This document shows, piece by piece, positions 51,701 through 58,339 of a DNA stretch of 64,000 nucleotides. The position numbers and the translations under genes were made by a program. The DNA is from Sclerodactyla briareus (Eukaryota; Echinodermata; Holothuroidea; Dendrochirotida; Sclerodactylidae): NCBI GenBank assembly GCA_026419785.1, contig JAODTK010005618.1, positions 62,001 through 126,000 on the forward strand. The letters are read 5' to 3'. The notes below the pieces were generated by a model. That model was given only the letters and a program-made list of their open reading frames with translations. It ran no database searches and had not been told where the DNA came from. Each line of letters starts with the position of its first letter. Within the stretch, counting starts at the first letter, position 1.

Positions 51701-52888
51701 AAATGTGGTAGGATTTTTGACGTCGGAACCAAATAATAGGAACTCAAGAAGAAAAAGACAAAAAGTAAAGATGTAAAGCTCTCGCCGCTTCTCTCTCACC
51801 GAATTGATGGTGAGAGCAAGGCACAGAAAAGGTAAAATGGATAATATAGAAACGAGGCGGGTTCCTGTACTCCAAGTATTGAAGGGGGACTGGGAAAATG
51901 GGAAACCATAATGATTGGACTAGGGTAATATATATATAGTGGAGAATAGGAATTAAAAGAAGAATACGGGACAGGAGGGTGGATGTGTTGGGGTTAATAA
52001 TGGGAAATATTCATTCCTGCTATCATTGGCAGTGCTATAAACTGATTGGTGATGAACTGTTATCGGCCTAATGAGCTTCTGGAACCTCATTCTGATATGG
52101 AAGTGTCCATGGGAATAAGTGTCATGACCTGCCCTGTGTATCATCCTTCAGTATCGGGAGTCAGGTTTCAAGGCAATTGCTCCAAGTTCGGGATCCTGTC
52201 CGAAGGATCTCGAACTCTGAGTCCCGACTCAAAGCTCATGCAGGATGCTGAACTGGGATTATGGTATTCAGGACCCTCACCGGAATCCATCAAGGATTAC
52301 ATCCCCAGTGCTCCTAAATAAACTACTCCAATCTTTGGCTTGAGATGGAGAAATTGTGTGTTATGCTATGTTGGCCCAGTGTTGGATATGACAATACAGT
52401 CGAGTAGCGGTGCATGGTTGGTCCCTTGCACCAAGCAGTTTTGAGCGCTATAGAGCCGCTTGCTGTGAGTACACCAACGCTCTGACTCCTGTCCTGTTGA
52501 CATATCACAGGTAATGGGCTGCATTAGGAGGACCCTGAACTGGCTTTGGCCCGTTTTTTCTCACCATACCTCCCACGCCACACCCCTCCCCCCTCCCCCC
52601 CCCAACCCCTCCTACCTGAAGGTTCAGTTTAGGGGCGTGGACCAGAAGCAGTTTCCTCCTAGGAACCCCATCTGGAAAACTTCTTAGAGGGGATAAGCTT
52701 GAGAGGGTATACTCACATCCCATTTTGTGGCAGACCCTTGCAGTATATTGATTCGGAGGTTGATCTGTAACCCTCTCACTCTATCTGCAGGCTCTGGGCG
52801 TCGACACAGAAGATGACATCCACAAGCTGGCAGCGTTCTTCTACAGGATGGGTGTGATGGAGACAGACACCAGTGATGCTAGTCACAG
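30690..52888 (+). CDS. DRC1: Dynein regulatory complex subunit 1 (DRC1/CCDC164), multi-exon gene, 3' part not found
   Basis: DRC1 is a long coiled-coil protein of the nexin-dynein regulatory complex, which links neighbouring outer doublets of motile cilia and controls dynein activity. I recognise it by order-conserved similarity to the vertebrate protein across twelve segments. Examples are [19 protein letters not shown] with ERMEEQI, YNQVKIKLETDVQ, LQVLKKEDEE, MNEEEVKQLAQKVLEQDRII, ENVGPL and GFLVESKL followed by KLDAIFAALGVD. Segments are bounded by AG and GT and their phases fit. Exons: 30690-30798 (tentative), 33715-33805, 34780-34891, 36608-36791, 38635-38769, 39773-39992, 40943-41094, 46209-46344, 48266-48417, 49586-49783, 50966-51055 and 52791-52888. 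The last third (C-terminal domain) was not found before the window ends. Single-base indels break the frame in most exons. I favour sequence error over a pseudogene because splice sites and residues are conserved. Confidence 0.88.
31376..31520. repeat. Inverted-repeat (MITE-like) segment in the first DRC1 intron
   Basis: The left arm 31376-31432 contains TTGGCAACATTTGATGACGT then CATATCTACCA. The right arm 31467-31520 contains TGGTAGATATGACATCATTA then AAAGGTTGCCAGGTTTGCC. The arms pair with several mismatches around a 35-nt A-rich loop. No coding frame. Confidence 0.7.
32430..32590. repeat. Short degenerate GGACTTGGGACTCGG repeat
   Basis: GGACTTGGGGACTCGGGACT, GGACTTGACTTGGACTAGG, GAGGACTTGGACC and GGAGGACTTGGGTCTTGGGT recur over about 100 bp. 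Simple repeat; no gene. Confidence 0.65.
33715..33805 (+). CDS. DRC1: DRC1 exon: EAMGED..EEQSKSRK segment
   Basis: The acceptor is a pyrimidine-rich tract ending TTTTCAG (AG at 33713-33714) and the donor is CAG|GTATCT (GT at 33806). It reads EAMGEDSNAKKKEDKEEQSK, against [20 protein letters not shown] in the vertebrate protein. Near the 3' end, an extra G in AAGGCAG and a missing G in TTGAGATAG create an in-frame TGA at 33791. Undoing both gives RKQIEDSRQ, which runs straight into RLSKL of the next exon in phase 0. The pair of compensating indels looks like base-calling error in G runs. The segment is charged and probably precedes the first coiled coil. Confidence 0.85.
34780..34891 (+). CDS. 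DRC1: DRC1 exon: [16 protein letters not shown] segment
   Basis: The acceptor is AATCCCAG (34778-34779) and the donor is CAG|GTATGT (GT at 34892). The frame is open from the first codon: [20 protein letters not shown], then NSRESQRRAEEEE. This matches vertebrate [21 protein letters not shown] and the RRVEEEE block. The 3' end reads TYDS and leaves one base, whereas the next exon needs two. One base is therefore probably missing in the last twelve, giving E-T-x-R-L-R before IEKL. This is the first clearly helical, acidic part of the coiled-coil rod. Confidence 0.9.
36608..36791 (+). CDS. DRC1: DRC1 exon: IEKLDAEAKASQERFEEI ... IPQELHDML segment
   Basis: The exon opens after AG at 36606-36607 and closes before GTAAGG (GT at 36792). 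Frame 1 gives IEKLDAEAKASQERFEEI then TKRW, against [22 protein letters not shown] in vertebrates. A shift near 36675 is followed by SIPQELHDMLMQQKTV (family: IPQELWEMLNTQQ). Another shift is followed by CDAMIDEKNK, and an extra A in the AAAA at about 36767-36770 precedes LINDFQM (family: LLEDKNKLISELQ). At least three one-base frame breaks therefore occur in 184 nt while the family pattern continues throughout. This is rod coiled coil. Confidence 0.85.
37108..37138. repeat. Short perfect-arm hairpin
   Basis: CATCATTTTCT and AGAAAATGATG flank a CGAGAT loop in a DRC1 intron. Role unknown. Confidence 0.6.
38266..38305 (+). mobile_element. SINE/LINE 3' tail remnant
   Basis: AGCCTGGATATGTGCGCTAT then ATAAGAATACATCATTATCA resembles the tail of the SINEs at 16597 and 47623. 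The body is not recognisable. Confidence 0.45.
38635..38769 (+). CDS. DRC1: DRC1 exon: [15 protein letters not shown] ... ERMEEQI segment
   Basis: The acceptor is CTACCCAG (AG 38633-38634) and the donor is ATAGAG|GTGAAA (GT 38770). The protein reads ELKAK, then [20 protein letters not shown] and MEEQI, then LMKAYKDEITQIE. The family has [46 protein letters not shown]. Two single-base deletions, one in a GG pair (AAGAGTACC for AAGGAGTACC) and one in an AA pair (AAGATCTT for AAGAATCTT), fully explain the frame breaks. It is the best-conserved rod segment of the gene in this window and a good anchor for identification. Confidence 0.93.
39773..39992 (+). CDS. DRC1: DRC1 exon: ERQELLERI ... YNQVKIKLETDVQ segment (parent of the tandem array)
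   Basis: The acceptor is GGTTCGCAG (AG 39771-39772; a second CAG allows a start at 39776) and the donor is GTACAG|GTATAG (GT 39993). It reads LELERQELLERIAQV, then QELDYMKQRDR. After one extra G near 39900 it continues EDYEQQIQHLRIQDTEEEYN and QVKIKLETDVQ. The vertebrate protein has [27 protein letters not shown] and EEYNMIKIKLEQDVQ. The exon ends in phase 0. Its last 66-69 nt are the source of the repeat array that starts immediately downstream, where three open copies sit between AG and GT. Confidence 0.9.
40080..40145 (+). other. Exon-like copy 1: 66-nt open, phase-0 segment between AG and GT
   Basis: The segment reads HLRVQDRGEYNQVKIKLETD then VQ, 22 codons without a stop. It is preceded by CATACATACAG and followed by GTATAA. 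The gap from the parent exon is 87 nt. The parent exon ends and the next exon (40943) starts in phase 0, so inclusion would add 22 residues without a frame change. The polypyrimidine tract before the AG is poor, so splicing is a hypothesis. Confidence 0.55.
40233..40298 (+). other. Exon-like copy 2: 66-nt open, phase-0 segment between AG and GT
   Basis: It is identical in length and frame to the copy at 40080. One substitution changes VKIKL to VKIEL. CATACATACAG precedes it, GTATAA follows, and 87 nt separate it from the previous copy. Confidence 0.55.
40384..40449 (+). other. Exon-like copy 3: 66-nt open, phase-0 segment between AG and GT
   Basis: It reads the same 22 codons as the copy at 40080. 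CATACATACAG precedes it and GTATGA follows. It lies 85 nt after the previous copy and 493 nt before the next normal DRC1 exon. Later units (40584 onward) have lost the donor or the frame. Confidence 0.55.
40943..41094 (+). CDS. DRC1: DRC1 exon: VLEQQL ... LQVLKKEDEE segment
   Basis: The acceptor is GTCTTTCTAG (AG 40941-40942) and the donor is TTAG|GTAACG (GT 41095). It reads VLEQQL, a shift, then ADDEGKRKQLNQ, EKL, NKLQVLKKEDEENN and a basic tail (KQKRKR-like after further shifts). The family has [34 protein letters not shown] then QQKRKINRL. At least four one-base breaks occur in 152 nt. It starts in phase 0, matching the exon at 39773 and all the 66-nt copies. Confidence 0.82.
41227..41545 (+). 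mobile_element. tRNA-derived SINE-like element in a DRC1 intron
   Basis: The head has an A box-like TTGGCACAATTGGTAAAGC and a B box GGGTTCGCATCCACCC about 33 nt later, with CGCCTTCCACCCGGGAG between them, as in glycine tRNAs. Acceptor-stem halves do not pair well, so it is not an intact tRNA gene. A 240-bp body follows and ends in AAAATAAAATGCAATAA. Confidence 0.55.
42240..42550. repeat. Simple repeat of GTCATGGAAAA type
   Basis: GGTCATGGAAAACC, AGTCATGGGAAAAT, GATGTCATAGAAAAGGTCAT, AGAAATCC and GGAAAAGTCATGGATGGAAA recur. No gene. Confidence 0.5.
43120..45815 (+). repeat. 1.1-kb tandem repeat (about 2.4 copies) carrying a LINE polymerase segment
   Basis: The landmark ATGATCATCTTTTGGAGTG recurs at 43158, 44268 and 45390 (spacing 1110 and 1122). 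A block beginning GATTGTGCTTTATTGGAACA is identical for over 100 bp at 43668 and 44782. Best-preserved translations are MSIKRSGARSQFFYSCYDHL, LLECV, QIWDPHRTSD (45615 region) and TSVSDITKSLNWEPL. These match the C-terminal part of a LINE reverse transcriptase (Y-S-IWDPH...RRAARVV--D...TSVTDML-SLNW-PL). Copies 1 and 3 are partial. Copy 3 stops at C21 (45818-45838). All copies carry frameshifts. Confidence 0.85.
46209..46344 (+). CDS. DRC1: DRC1 exon: LQDAMNNMRVKLSKQ ... DYKRITEQFKEMQKKS segment
   Basis: The acceptor is TTTCCTCACAGCAG; a start at 46209 best fits the RLQDAMNNMRVK reading, 46206 being the alternative. The donor is TCAAA|GTAAGT (GT 46345). Split over three frames it gives LQDAMNNMRVKLSKQE, NQNLADDYKRI and TEQFKEMQKKSK. 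The family has [45 protein letters not shown]. The final AA pairs with the G that opens the next exon to make lysine. It lies just after the 1.1-kb LINE-derived tandem repeat in the preceding 5.1-kb intron. Confidence 0.85.
46800..47440 (+). repeat. Repeat with GATGGATGAAG and TGGTGAGTACAAAAACCC, copy 2
   Basis: TCCTATC(G/A)AGCTG then GGCTTTCTTATGG(T/G)GAGTA occurs at 46917 and again at 47160, a period near 240 bp. TAGATGGATGAAGGTAAC (47078) and TGGATGGATCAAGCTCATTC (47293) repeat likewise. Related to 20400-20900 and 62030-62560. It lies in the DRC1 intron before 48266. Confidence 0.65.
47623..48034 (+). mobile_element. tRNA-derived SINE, copy 2 (better preserved)
   Basis: The head AGGTGGATTAGCTCTGTCGG then CAAAGCTCC is A box-like. 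GTGAGTTTGAATCCCAC is a near-consensus B box. The body is shared with the element at 16597 (ACCTTGTAAGGTGACTTG, CCCATTGGAAGGTCCCC, CACGATGAAGTGGCGC). The 3' end is TTGGAGCGTTTTGATC, AAAAAGCGCTATATAAAGCA, then ATT units. It sits 0.23 kb before DRC1 exon 48266. Confidence 0.88.
48050..48150 (+). repeat. Short dispersed repeat shared with 59466-59570
   Basis: AGATGCAGTTAGGTGCCTGC then CAGGCATGTGCTCCCAT parallels GAATGCAGCTAAGTGCCTTG then CAGGCCATGCGCTCTCAT at 59500. Possibly another SINE piece. Confidence 0.45.
48266..48417 (+). CDS. DRC1: DRC1 exon: HFQATDTKKFYDVW-MNEEEV segment
   Basis: The acceptor is GGCCATCAG (AG 48264-48265) and the donor is GATAT|GTAAGT (GT 48418). The frame is open over most of the exon: HFQATDTKKFYDVW, CMNEEEVKQLAQKVLEQDRI and ITEHQLGME. 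The family has [44 protein letters not shown]. This is one of the most diagnostic blocks for DRC1. Near the 3' end one or two indels separate GME from W-TPPQD. The intron before it (46345-48265) contains a SINE and another repeat. Confidence 0.93.
48700..49450. repeat. Minisatellite, ~43-bp unit, about 17 copies, in a DRC1 intron
   Basis: The unit is GAGCAATGGAGATG(A/G) + AGTATCTTGCACAAGG + ACACACAAGGACG. Some copies have an extra AGAAGCACAAGG. Length variants are one or two bases, so several frames on both strands stay open by chance, including a frame of about 300 codons on the - strand. It ends 136 nt before the exon at 49586. Confidence 0.95.
49586..49783 (+). CDS. DRC1: DRC1 exon: SFIENVGPLTPKKSK ... 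VLALL segment
   Basis: The acceptor is TTTTATTTCTAG (AG 49584-49585) and the donor is GAATCT|GTGAGT (GT 49784). It opens SFIENVGPLTPKKSKAE, like FLNNVGPISQQPQKS of the family. It continues VAKDLM, a low-complexity linker, then GVKSVLALL and, after a one-base slip (CTCTGGATG), DES. The family has RILMLLCDES followed by GFLIESKL. A TAA at about 49707 and frame changes near 49700-49780 interrupt the reading. It sits 136 nt after the minisatellite in the same intron. Confidence 0.82.
49784..52790 (+). other. DRC1 introns around the 50966 exon
   Basis: The intervals 49784-50965 and 51056-52790 are non-coding, with C14 at 51296-51309, a 19-A run near 51630 and a C-rich tract near 52580. No repeat family is recognised. 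Confidence 0.45.
50966..51055 (+). CDS. DRC1: DRC1 exon: GFLVESKLNQLLAPLELDE segment
   Basis: The acceptor is TCTTTGAAG (AG 50964-50965) and the donor is TTCGCT|GTGAGT (GT 51056). All 30 codons are open and in phase 0, GFLVESKLNQLLAPLELDER then SLMKLDAIFA. This matches GFLIESKLLSLLLPLEQNE and LLRLDAIFSALG of the family. No indel is needed, so this exon and the next are the cleanest evidence that the gene may be intact. Confidence 0.94.
52791..52888 (+). CDS. DRC1: DRC1 exon: ALGVDTEDDIHKLAAFF segment (last one found)
   Basis: The acceptor is CTCTATCTGCAG (AG 52789-52790) and the donor is CACAG|GTGAGA (GT 52889). The frame is open: ALGVDTEDDIHKLAAFFYRM then GVMETDTSDASHR, against [21 protein letters not shown] of the family. 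Thr-Asp-Thr-Ser-Asp opens the variable, acidic linker that precedes the C-terminal domain in the family. I found no later exon; an opposite-strand LINE begins about 400 nt downstream. Confidence 0.92.
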
Positions 52889-53289
52889 GTGAGAGGCTAA
52901 GTTCAGCTGCGACATAACTTGATGCCATCTATAGTTTGATGTTGTATTATCAGGTCGTTTGTTCGTGTCTCCGCCTTCATAGGGGAGGAGGGAGGACATC
53001 TATCTGCCCTTGATATCTGTCAACACAAATCCGTCACAACTAACCGCGATTTAACTACAATAGGGGAAGTTCCACTATTTAGGTGCCCTGTAATGAGCGC
53101 AAGTGGGTGGGGGGGGTGGGTATTTTATGGGTTAGATAGAATTAGAATTGAATGGAAAAAAGTTAAGAGAGTTGTTGCCATAGGGCTGTGCTCTCACAAT
53201 TACTTCACAATCATTTTGAAAATGATTAATATTTGATTAAGCAAATCTTTGTATTGATCGGTAGGAGGAAGTGTGTTGTCTAGAGTCTG

Positions 53290-56200
53290 GGCACTAGTCA
53301 GACAGGAAAACAGGCCTGAGAAGGGCGAAATCATAATTGCCTAAAGAAAATAAGGCCACCCCACCAAGCACGAAGACTAAAAGAAAGAGAGAGATCAAGC
53401 TGTTGATTTCTACTCTTGAACCCCTGAAGGTCAAAATCAGGAGGGGAAATACAGCCCGAGGAAGAAAGGAAGCTATGCCAGGCACGCGCAAGTGCGAGAA
53501 AAAAGGAGCGAGCAGGTTTCGGGCGAGATGACGTGGAAGATGCAACCGAAACAGGTGGCTGGAAGAAGAAGAGCAAGTATGCGAGATCCCTCGGTAAAGG
53601 AGGGAACAGATCCCCAAGCTCAGAAGCACATTGACCATAAAAGAAACGGTAATAAAGAAGGCAGAGAGATGGTACAGATCTGCCAATGGGATAGAGACTG
53701 TAGTGAGGAGGTAAGATGATTATCGTTGATGAGACGAATGGGCCTTTCTATGGATACGACAAGGACAATGAGAGAGGAGGCGAAAACCCACCCCAAATAT
53801 TTGGCAACCAATTCCATTAGGGAGCGAATTGGGCTTGTAAAGGGCAGAAGTAGATTTGTGAGTGAAGTATTTCTTGCGAGAAATAAAGAAGCCCAACTTT
53901 CAGAGCATTTAGGTTTTTAGCGATAGACTTGATATGAGAGTTCCCGGAAGGTTGTTGCTTGATATCCATTACCAAGGATATAAGAGAAGTAGAATGAGGG
54001 AGGATCTGGTCAGCCATGAGAATAGCTGGTTGGAATCAGAAACACGGCAACCAGAATCAGCAAGTTCTGAGTTTTAGATGGTTGAAGGTAACCAGATTAG
54101 CAGAGTTCAAAATAGAATGAAGATCATTTTTCAGCTGGCTGGCAACTAGGGAACGGTTTTATGTACAAAGCGTTACGCTTCGGGCGAGGAAAGCACAGAG
54201 AGTGGTGAAGGGTTTTAGAATCCTCAGGCAAAGTGACGAGTGAATACTATAGAGGTAGAGCTAAGAGATCATTGCAAAATGAGAAGGTGGTAGGAGAGAA
54301 AACACAACCTTCAGGAACACCAGTATTGATAAGGAAGGTCTCGGAGAGAGCAGCATCAACCCGAACAGAGATGAGACGCAGGTTAAGAAAACTGGCAGTC
54401 CAAGAAGTTAGAAGGGGGCGGAAACCAAATGAAGTAGTTTGACAAGGAGTCCAGCGTGCCAAACACGGTCGATCGAAAGGCCTCAGAGATATCAAGCGCA
54501 ATAGCCCTACTTTCACCGAAAAAACTGTCAATGGCTGGTGCCCATGAGTGGTGACCACTGAAGATAGTAGGTTCCCCAGTAGTATTGTACATGCCGGAGA
54601 CCATATTGGTGGTCACTGATGAGAGAGTGAAACTCAAAGTTCAAAACGTGCTTGTTAACTATAGTTCCATAAGTTGGGGAGAACCGAGGTGAGGTGATAG
54701 CAATCGGCCCGTAATGGAGGGTTTGGATTTGTAACTCTTCTAGGGGAACTGGCAACATGAGCTTGTTTCCACACAGAAGGGTTAGCCTCCCATAGGAATA
54801 AACAAAGACGGTAAAGCTTGCTAAGGATAGGCGCAAGTTCGGGGGCACACTTCAGGAGGGACTATAGGAGGAAGCCATCGGGATCAGATGCCTTATTAAT
54901 GTCTAAACGATTGAGTGTTTGACGGACCGTGTGAGTGGTAAAAAACAACGTCCGAGATTCGTTTCACTAAAGCTGGCAAAAGATGGAGGAGGATGAGCAT
55001 CGTGTTAATAGTGGAATGGAAATTAGAGAGAATAGCCGGCAAAAGTATCAGCTTTATCACTGGCCAAAGAGCCATCAGGTTTAACTAGCAGATTTGGCCA
55101 GCGACCGAAATGAACGACTACCAGAAGGGCAGGATGAAAGGTTATTAGCATACGTGAAATGAAAGAGTTTTTTGCCTCGTCGATAGTCTCAGAGCACAAA
55201 TTACGAGCAGGATTTTAAATAGCTCGACGAGAATCAGGTGAAGGAGAAGATAACCAAGCACGAAAAAGTCGACTCTTCTCCTGGACGGCAGTGGTACACA
55301 TTGGGTCGAACAACCATGAAGGTTGATGAAAGACCCCGATCTTAAAAGGTGTAGGGATAAAAGTTGTCATTCCCAAAGGCAAAGAATAATTTCCGAAATA
55401 GCAGAACAAGTAGAGGGTCATCGGAGAAAGTATTTCATCCCAAGGAATACTGAAAAAAATTCCCCGGAACCAACCAGTCAGCTTTGGAGTTTCTTCTTCC
55501 TGCCTTGGTGGGGAGCGCTATAGAATTTAGATTGATCGACAGGGTCATGAGCAAATTCATAGGGAGCCAATAGGGGCAGAGACAGTGCGGGACTGTAAAT
55601 AAGGGGCTTGAGTAGTGAGGGAAAAGATCCAACACGTTAAGCAAGTCCCGCGCCGGATATGGATCGGGTGGGAGAACTTGATGAGTCTGGGTGAACCTTT
55701 GTAATATCGAAAGACTCGCTTCAACACCAGCTTCTATCAGAGCCGTTACAGTGTATGAGCCATCTGCATTATGCACATCGAAATCACCCAGTATAGCATT
55801 TTCACAGTCGTTATATCGTTGAATGTATTCCAACACCAGGAGATGCGATAATAGAGCCTCGTGATTATGATTGGGCGAAGGTAACACAACCAACCTAACA
55901 CCTTATTCAGCGCGAGAAGAAGACTTTGAGCCAGAAGAAGTTAAAGTCATCACAACATAGATCAAATTCAGAAAGGCGGCTGACAGGGATCTGAGTGGAC
56001 CAAATACGCCACTCCAGCCTTGAAATGAGAGCAATTATGAAGGATGAGTTGGGACACTGTAGAATGTGTTAAATCAAGAGGAGATTTTAAATCTGTGTTT
56101 CCGTTTAAAAAAAAGAGTAGATAGATGCTGGCAATCAGGAAGTTGGTGGACAGATTGAGGTTGCGGGGAGAACCACGTATATTCGCAAAAGAAGAAGAAA

Positions 56201-56340
56201 AAAAGAACCAATTCAGCATGAGGGGCTGCATGTAGTGTCGAATTGGAACTGAAATAACCATGGTAATGAAGTAAGAAGGAGGACAAAGGCAGGGCAAGTG
56301 GAAAAACCCCCGGCATCACAAGCACTGACAATGACTATTT
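53290..56340 (-). mobile_element. Nearly complete LINE pol ORF (endonuclease + reverse transcriptase + C-terminal region), frame-broken
   Basis: Reading down the - strand: 56300-55970 matches the start of an APE-type endonuclease (NIRGS--NL, SH--LF-N-T, KAGVAYLVHSD). 55893-55500 has NCENAILGDFDVHNADGSYT and DPYPARDLLNVLDLF, the GDFNVH box and its sequel. 54850-54530 reads MPPNLRLSLASFTVFVYSYG, PVPLEEL, RADCYHLTS and SLISDHQYGLRH. 54560-54240 has ALDISEAF, GFRPLLTSWTASFLNLR and TGVPEGCVFSPT (RT motifs). The FADD box near 54215-54235 seems disrupted. 53950-53290 holds DIKQQPSGNSHIKSIAKN, then YGQCASEL and FKSRINSLDL. It resembles Jockey/Daphne/CR1-group elements. Many frameshifts; surely inactive. 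Confidence 0.88.
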
Positions 56341-58339
56341 TGGAAGCAGGGACCGCGAATGGCACCCCAAAACACGACAGGAGGTGCTCTGGATTTTACG
56401 CCAAATGACAAGGCAGCCTCCCCAGGCGTTACCCTAGGGTTTGGGCCTCTGCCTAATCTTACTGCAGCTGCTCTCCCGACTCCACCTGTATCCTCATGCC
56501 CAAGAAAAAGGAACCCTGGTATCCAGCGAAGCCGGGGTAAACCCAGGACCGTCCAGGTGGTCTCATAAGAACCGGAGAGTGAGAGACAGATGACCTACCG
56601 ACTTAGAAATGAATTGGATCAAGAGATCATCACTTCGTTGCAGCCATAATTGCGGTCTCAGGCCCTGCTGCCAGCATTAACCCTCTATGTACAATGGTGC
56701 GGTGTACACCACACATTTGACTCCTCAACTTCCCAAATAATATAAAGAACTTCCCAACCTCCATAACCTTAAAAACCCTTAATTTGGAAGAGGAACGATG
56801 ATCGTCCGAATAAGCATAAAACAAAAGGGGGTCTAAGTGAGCAAATTTTAAAAAAAAAATCATCGAAATGTTTGTTCACATTCCAAAATTTAGGTCGAAT
56901 TGACCCCTGGAGACCTACTTTCGAAATGAAAAAAAGCATGAAAAGGAAAAACAACCAAGTGCGGCCTAACCTTTTCAAACCTTATAACCAAATAATTAAG
57001 CCATTCCAGGAGCACGGATTCCAGGGAGCACCTCCAGCCTATATCCTTATTGTGTTACCGATCAAAAGAGCCCCAAAATACAACCTTTTTTGGCCTCAAA
57101 AACAGCAATTTTAGGGGGGTCCTCTTTCTTCGTCATACATTCCGGCCTAACTCCAACGGTGCCCGTTTGACCCTCCATTTTGCAGTGCACATACTTACGA
57201 GTTTATAGGGCTGTATAGTGATATAGCGCCACCAGTTCTGGATTATTGCTGAAACTCGCTGAACTCGCTGATAAAAAAGTGTCACATTTTCGCGCATCGG
57301 TCCCCACACTATCCATGTGGCATCGCGAACTGTCAAACGAAGGAGCGCTGTCTGCTACTGAAGATTGTGTAACAGGAGGAGAGGGGCGCAGGGCCCATAT
57401 CTCTCCTCGAATAGCAGTGATTCCAGCAACTGTACTGAAAAAAAGGTTGGCTCAAGGGGTTGGAAGAACCGTGCTACACCAGGCTTACAGCCTGATTTCG
57501 GCCTAGCTTCGTTTACTTGCGTTACTGTAGGTGTAGGCTAGCGTACATTTCACGCTGCAGGTAATTATGCCATTAATGTTCGCACATAATACATTGAAAC
57601 ACTATTTCAAGAATGATTTGTGATGGCTATCCCGTGTAAACCGATTATTCTTAGAAAAATTGCACCAACTTGTAAATTTGGTTAAATGCCATGATTTATA
57701 TTTGCATATTCATTGGGATAGTCAACATCTTTACAATCCGGTAGCCATTTTGTTAGATTTTGGGTTAGTCTCTTGTATTCTTTCATAGATATGGGGTTTA
57801 TCTTGACCAAATGCCCCTAAATTGAAGCAAAAATGAAGTTTACAAATCCAATACACCCTAGTATACAACTGCACACAACAACTGGTACATAAAGGGTTAA
57901 TGTTTTTGAGCTCAGCATAATCTTGAACTAACTGGTCACCTCGTTCTTCTCACTTCATTGTTACCACATTTTGCTAACTGCAGTCCCATGGTCTATAGGT
58001 CCCTGAATCTGTGCGGGCAGACTTAGTCCTTAAGCCGTAGTCATCAGTAGCCCATAATGCAAGTACCAGTTGTCTGTGGTGCTCATGCGCTGTGCCCGAA
58101 GAAGTTACATACAGTACCAAATTTTAATCCAGTAATCCAAATCCTGTGCTGTCCAGAGGATGTTTTTAAAGGTTGTCAGTCACCACACTGAATATGCATA
58201 GAATCAAATCCAACACATGACATGAATTTGTCGTTGATGAACATCGAGAGTGAAAATGGTATTGCTGAGTTAGGCTGGAATTCCATCGATGCTTATGCGT
58301 GTCCGGCCTGGAGTGTGAAACTCACATATTTTATGACAG
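56341..58339. other. No gene recognised
   Basis: An 86-codon frame at 57246-57506 (+) and others lack recognisable motifs. No DRC1 C-terminal exon is visible. Confidence 0.4.
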
